A DNA stretch of 13,574 nucleotides from PHAA01 sp964494735. GTDB taxonomy: Bacteria; Bacillota; Syntrophomonadia; Syntrophomonadales; Syntrophomonadaceae. This document shows, piece after piece, positions 12,448 through 13,574 of this stretch (position 1 is its first letter; each line of letters starts with the position of its first letter). Location of the stretch: assembly GCA_964494735.1 (NCBI GenBank), contig CAZBSD010000045.1, positions 1 through 13,574 on the forward strand, written 5' to 3'. The notes beneath the pieces were generated by a model that was not told where the DNA came from, ran no database searches, and saw nothing but the letters and a program-made list of their open reading frames with translations. Made by a program: the position numbers and the translations under genes.

Positions 12448-13218
12448 TTAAAGTACTTTGCGAAGGTTTTCATACAGTTCGGTAATGTTCTCCTCACTGT
12501 CGCCTTCAAGTACGATCTGTTTACGCTCGGCCTGGGGAGGAGCCAGGGTACTGATGATCTCGATGCCGCTGCTTTTGGCCATCTCCACATCGGCATCTCC
12601 CCACAGGTTGACCGGCTTCTTACCGGCGGCCAGGATCTCTTTCAATCCAGGGATGCGGGCTTTGTTGATATCGGCGGTTACCGACAGGACTGCCGGCAAG
12701 GTTACCTCCAATACCTCTATCTCATTCTCCAGGGTGCGCTCTACTTCCAGCTTGTCACCCTTAGGGGTGATCCGGCTGACCGCATTGAGGTTGGCAAATC
12801 CCAACAGCTGCCCTAGTAGGGGGCCTACCTGCTGGGTGTAGATGTCGCCCGAGCCTTCCCCGCATAGTACCAGATCGACTGCCCCGATCTTGGTGATGGC
12901 GGCAGCCAGGTTCCGGGCGGTGGCGTAACTGTCGATGGCGTCCAGGGAGTCGTCGGCTACCCCGAACAGGGCCCCCGCGCCTCTTGACAGCATGGCCTTC
13001 TGCAGCTTGGTATTCTTAAGGCCTTTGGTGGTGCCGACGGTGATGATCAAGGGTTCCTCGCCTCCGGTGGCTTCCTGGAGCTGCACTGCAGCCTCCACCG
13101 CATTCAGGTCATACTGTCCCACCTTCAACTCGGCCTTGCCAAAGTCCAAGGTGTGATCGGGTTTTACGGATATATCCTGTTCTTCCGGCACCGCTTTTAC
13201 ACATGCGACTGTCTTCAT
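12448..13218 (-). CDS. etfB: Electron transfer flavoprotein beta subunit
   Basis: Start ATG 13218-13216, giving MKTVACVKAVPEEQ; GAGGTG lies 8 bases before it, but only 2 bases before the ATG at 13224. 256 residues, normal for EtfB. Hallmarks are NAVEAAVQLQEATGG (39-53), KLQKAMLSRGAG, and VDLVLCGEGSGDIYTQQVGP (114-133), then PAVLSVTADINKARIPGLKEI. In the nucleotide-binding loop the usual DGDTxQVGP reads DIYTQQVGP, so two of the standard residues differ. It forms a dimer with EtfA. No dehydrogenase or FixCX gene is next to it, so the partner is unknown. A palindrome about 25-40 bases upstream may be an operator. Confidence 0.95.
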   Translation of the reverse strand: MKTVACVKAVPEEQDISVKPDHTLDFGKAELKVGQYDLNAVEAAVQLQEATGGEEPLIITVGTTKGLKNTKLQKAMLSRGAGALFGVADDSLDAIDSYATARNLAAAITKIGAVDLVLCGEGSGDIYTQQVGPLLGQLLGFANLNAVSRITPKGDKLEVERTLENEIEVLEVTLPAVLSVTADINKARIPGLKEILAAGKKPVNLWGDADVEMAKSSGIEIISTLAPPQAERKQIVLEGDSEENITELYENLRKVL

Positions 13219-13242
13219 CTCCATATCACCTCGTTGACATAT

Positions 13243-13257
13243 TTTATCAATGATAAA
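13243..13257. promoter_or_regulatory. Palindromic operator candidate upstream of etfB
   Basis: TTTATCA, one central base, TGATAAA: a perfect palindrome with 7-base arms, 24 bases before the etfB start and about 140 bases before the divergent gene. The size and AT-rich form suit a dimeric helix-turn-helix repressor. I see no convincing -35/-10 pair around it. Confidence 0.45.
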
Positions 13258-13398
13258 CCAGATTACACCTCTAGTCCAATCAAAGAAAATCGTATCTTGG
13301 CAGCGATGGACCTCCAGCTATAACCAGGGAGCACTTTCGGATGTCGCTCACATGCAAGAGTCTTGCCGGCAATGGGCACAATATGGTAATTTATCTTC

Positions 13399-13574
13399 AT
13401 GAACAATAAACTGCCCATCGAAAACATAATAGCGATAGCCAAACGGGTGGCCGGTCAGCTGGGCATCACCATGCCTCATGAGGCGGTGCTGATGAACAAA
13501 CTGAATATGCAGAATCCATATCCTTTGGTCGTCAAGAGCAACTTGTTCACGCTGTGGATAGATCGTTATTATAT
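13399..13574 (+). CDS. Unknown protein, 3' end outside the window
   Basis: ATG 13399 is the first start after an in-frame TAA at 13387, and the frame is open to the window edge (58 codons). It reads MNNKLPIENIIAIAKRVAGQ, later LVVKSNLFTLWIDRYY. The composition is protein-like with no signal peptide, and 8 of the first 20 residues are charged or polar. The ribosome site is weak. It is divergent from etfBA. I do not recognise the family; the part seen is too short. Confidence 0.5.
   Translation, partial: MNNKLPIENIIAIAKRVAGQLGITMPHEAVLMNKLNMQNPYPLVVKSNLFTLWIDRYY

Overview
The window looks like chromosomal DNA of an anaerobic Gram-positive bacterium of the Clostridia, possibly near the Syntrophomonadaceae or Peptococcaceae. 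This is inferred from an S-layer (SLH) surface protein, an RsgI-like anti-sigma factor with an ECF sigma factor, a secreted DUF2680-type protein beside an OmpR-type two-component system, an etfBA pair, and strong AGGAGG-like ribosome sites. It is a draft assembly: a run of exactly 100 N (11858-11957) interrupts etfA, and both window ends cut genes. I see no CRISPR array, rRNA, tRNA, prophage or insertion sequence.

Left part, + strand (1-5744): the 3' part of an iron/corrinoid-type ABC substrate-binding protein; a small protein resembling part of archaeal TiaS; an SLH-anchored secreted protein; a 513-base gap with a terminator-like hairpin, a degenerate palindromic repeat and a structured leader; a MOT1-type molybdate/sulfate transporter; a short-chain dehydrogenase; a frameshifted 3' remnant of pstB; and a 70-residue charged small ORF.

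Middle part, - strand (5890-8700): a response regulator and histidine kinase overlapping by ATGA, followed by a secreted DUF2680-like Gly/Met/Asn-rich protein with its own promoter and terminator. The promoters of the regulator operon and of the secreted-protein gene share a 16-base element (14/16 identical), each exactly 9 bases before a -10 hexamer. This suggests one autoregulated envelope-stress-like regulon.

Right part, mostly - strand (8955-13218): a terminator joined to a large nested inverted-repeat element, a near-consensus promoter antisense to the anti-sigma gene, the ECF sigma/anti-sigma pair (17-base overlap), an antibiotic-biosynthesis-monooxygenase-fold protein, a candidate + strand small RNA of about 67 nt, and etfBA with a palindromic operator candidate upstream of etfB. 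A divergent, truncated + strand gene of unknown function starts at 13399.

No wholly new multi-gene system is evident. The strongest unexplained signals are the shared two-component operator, the folded intergenic element at 8981-9104, the isolated small RNA unit at 11479-11560, the TiaS-like protein, and the pstB remnant.
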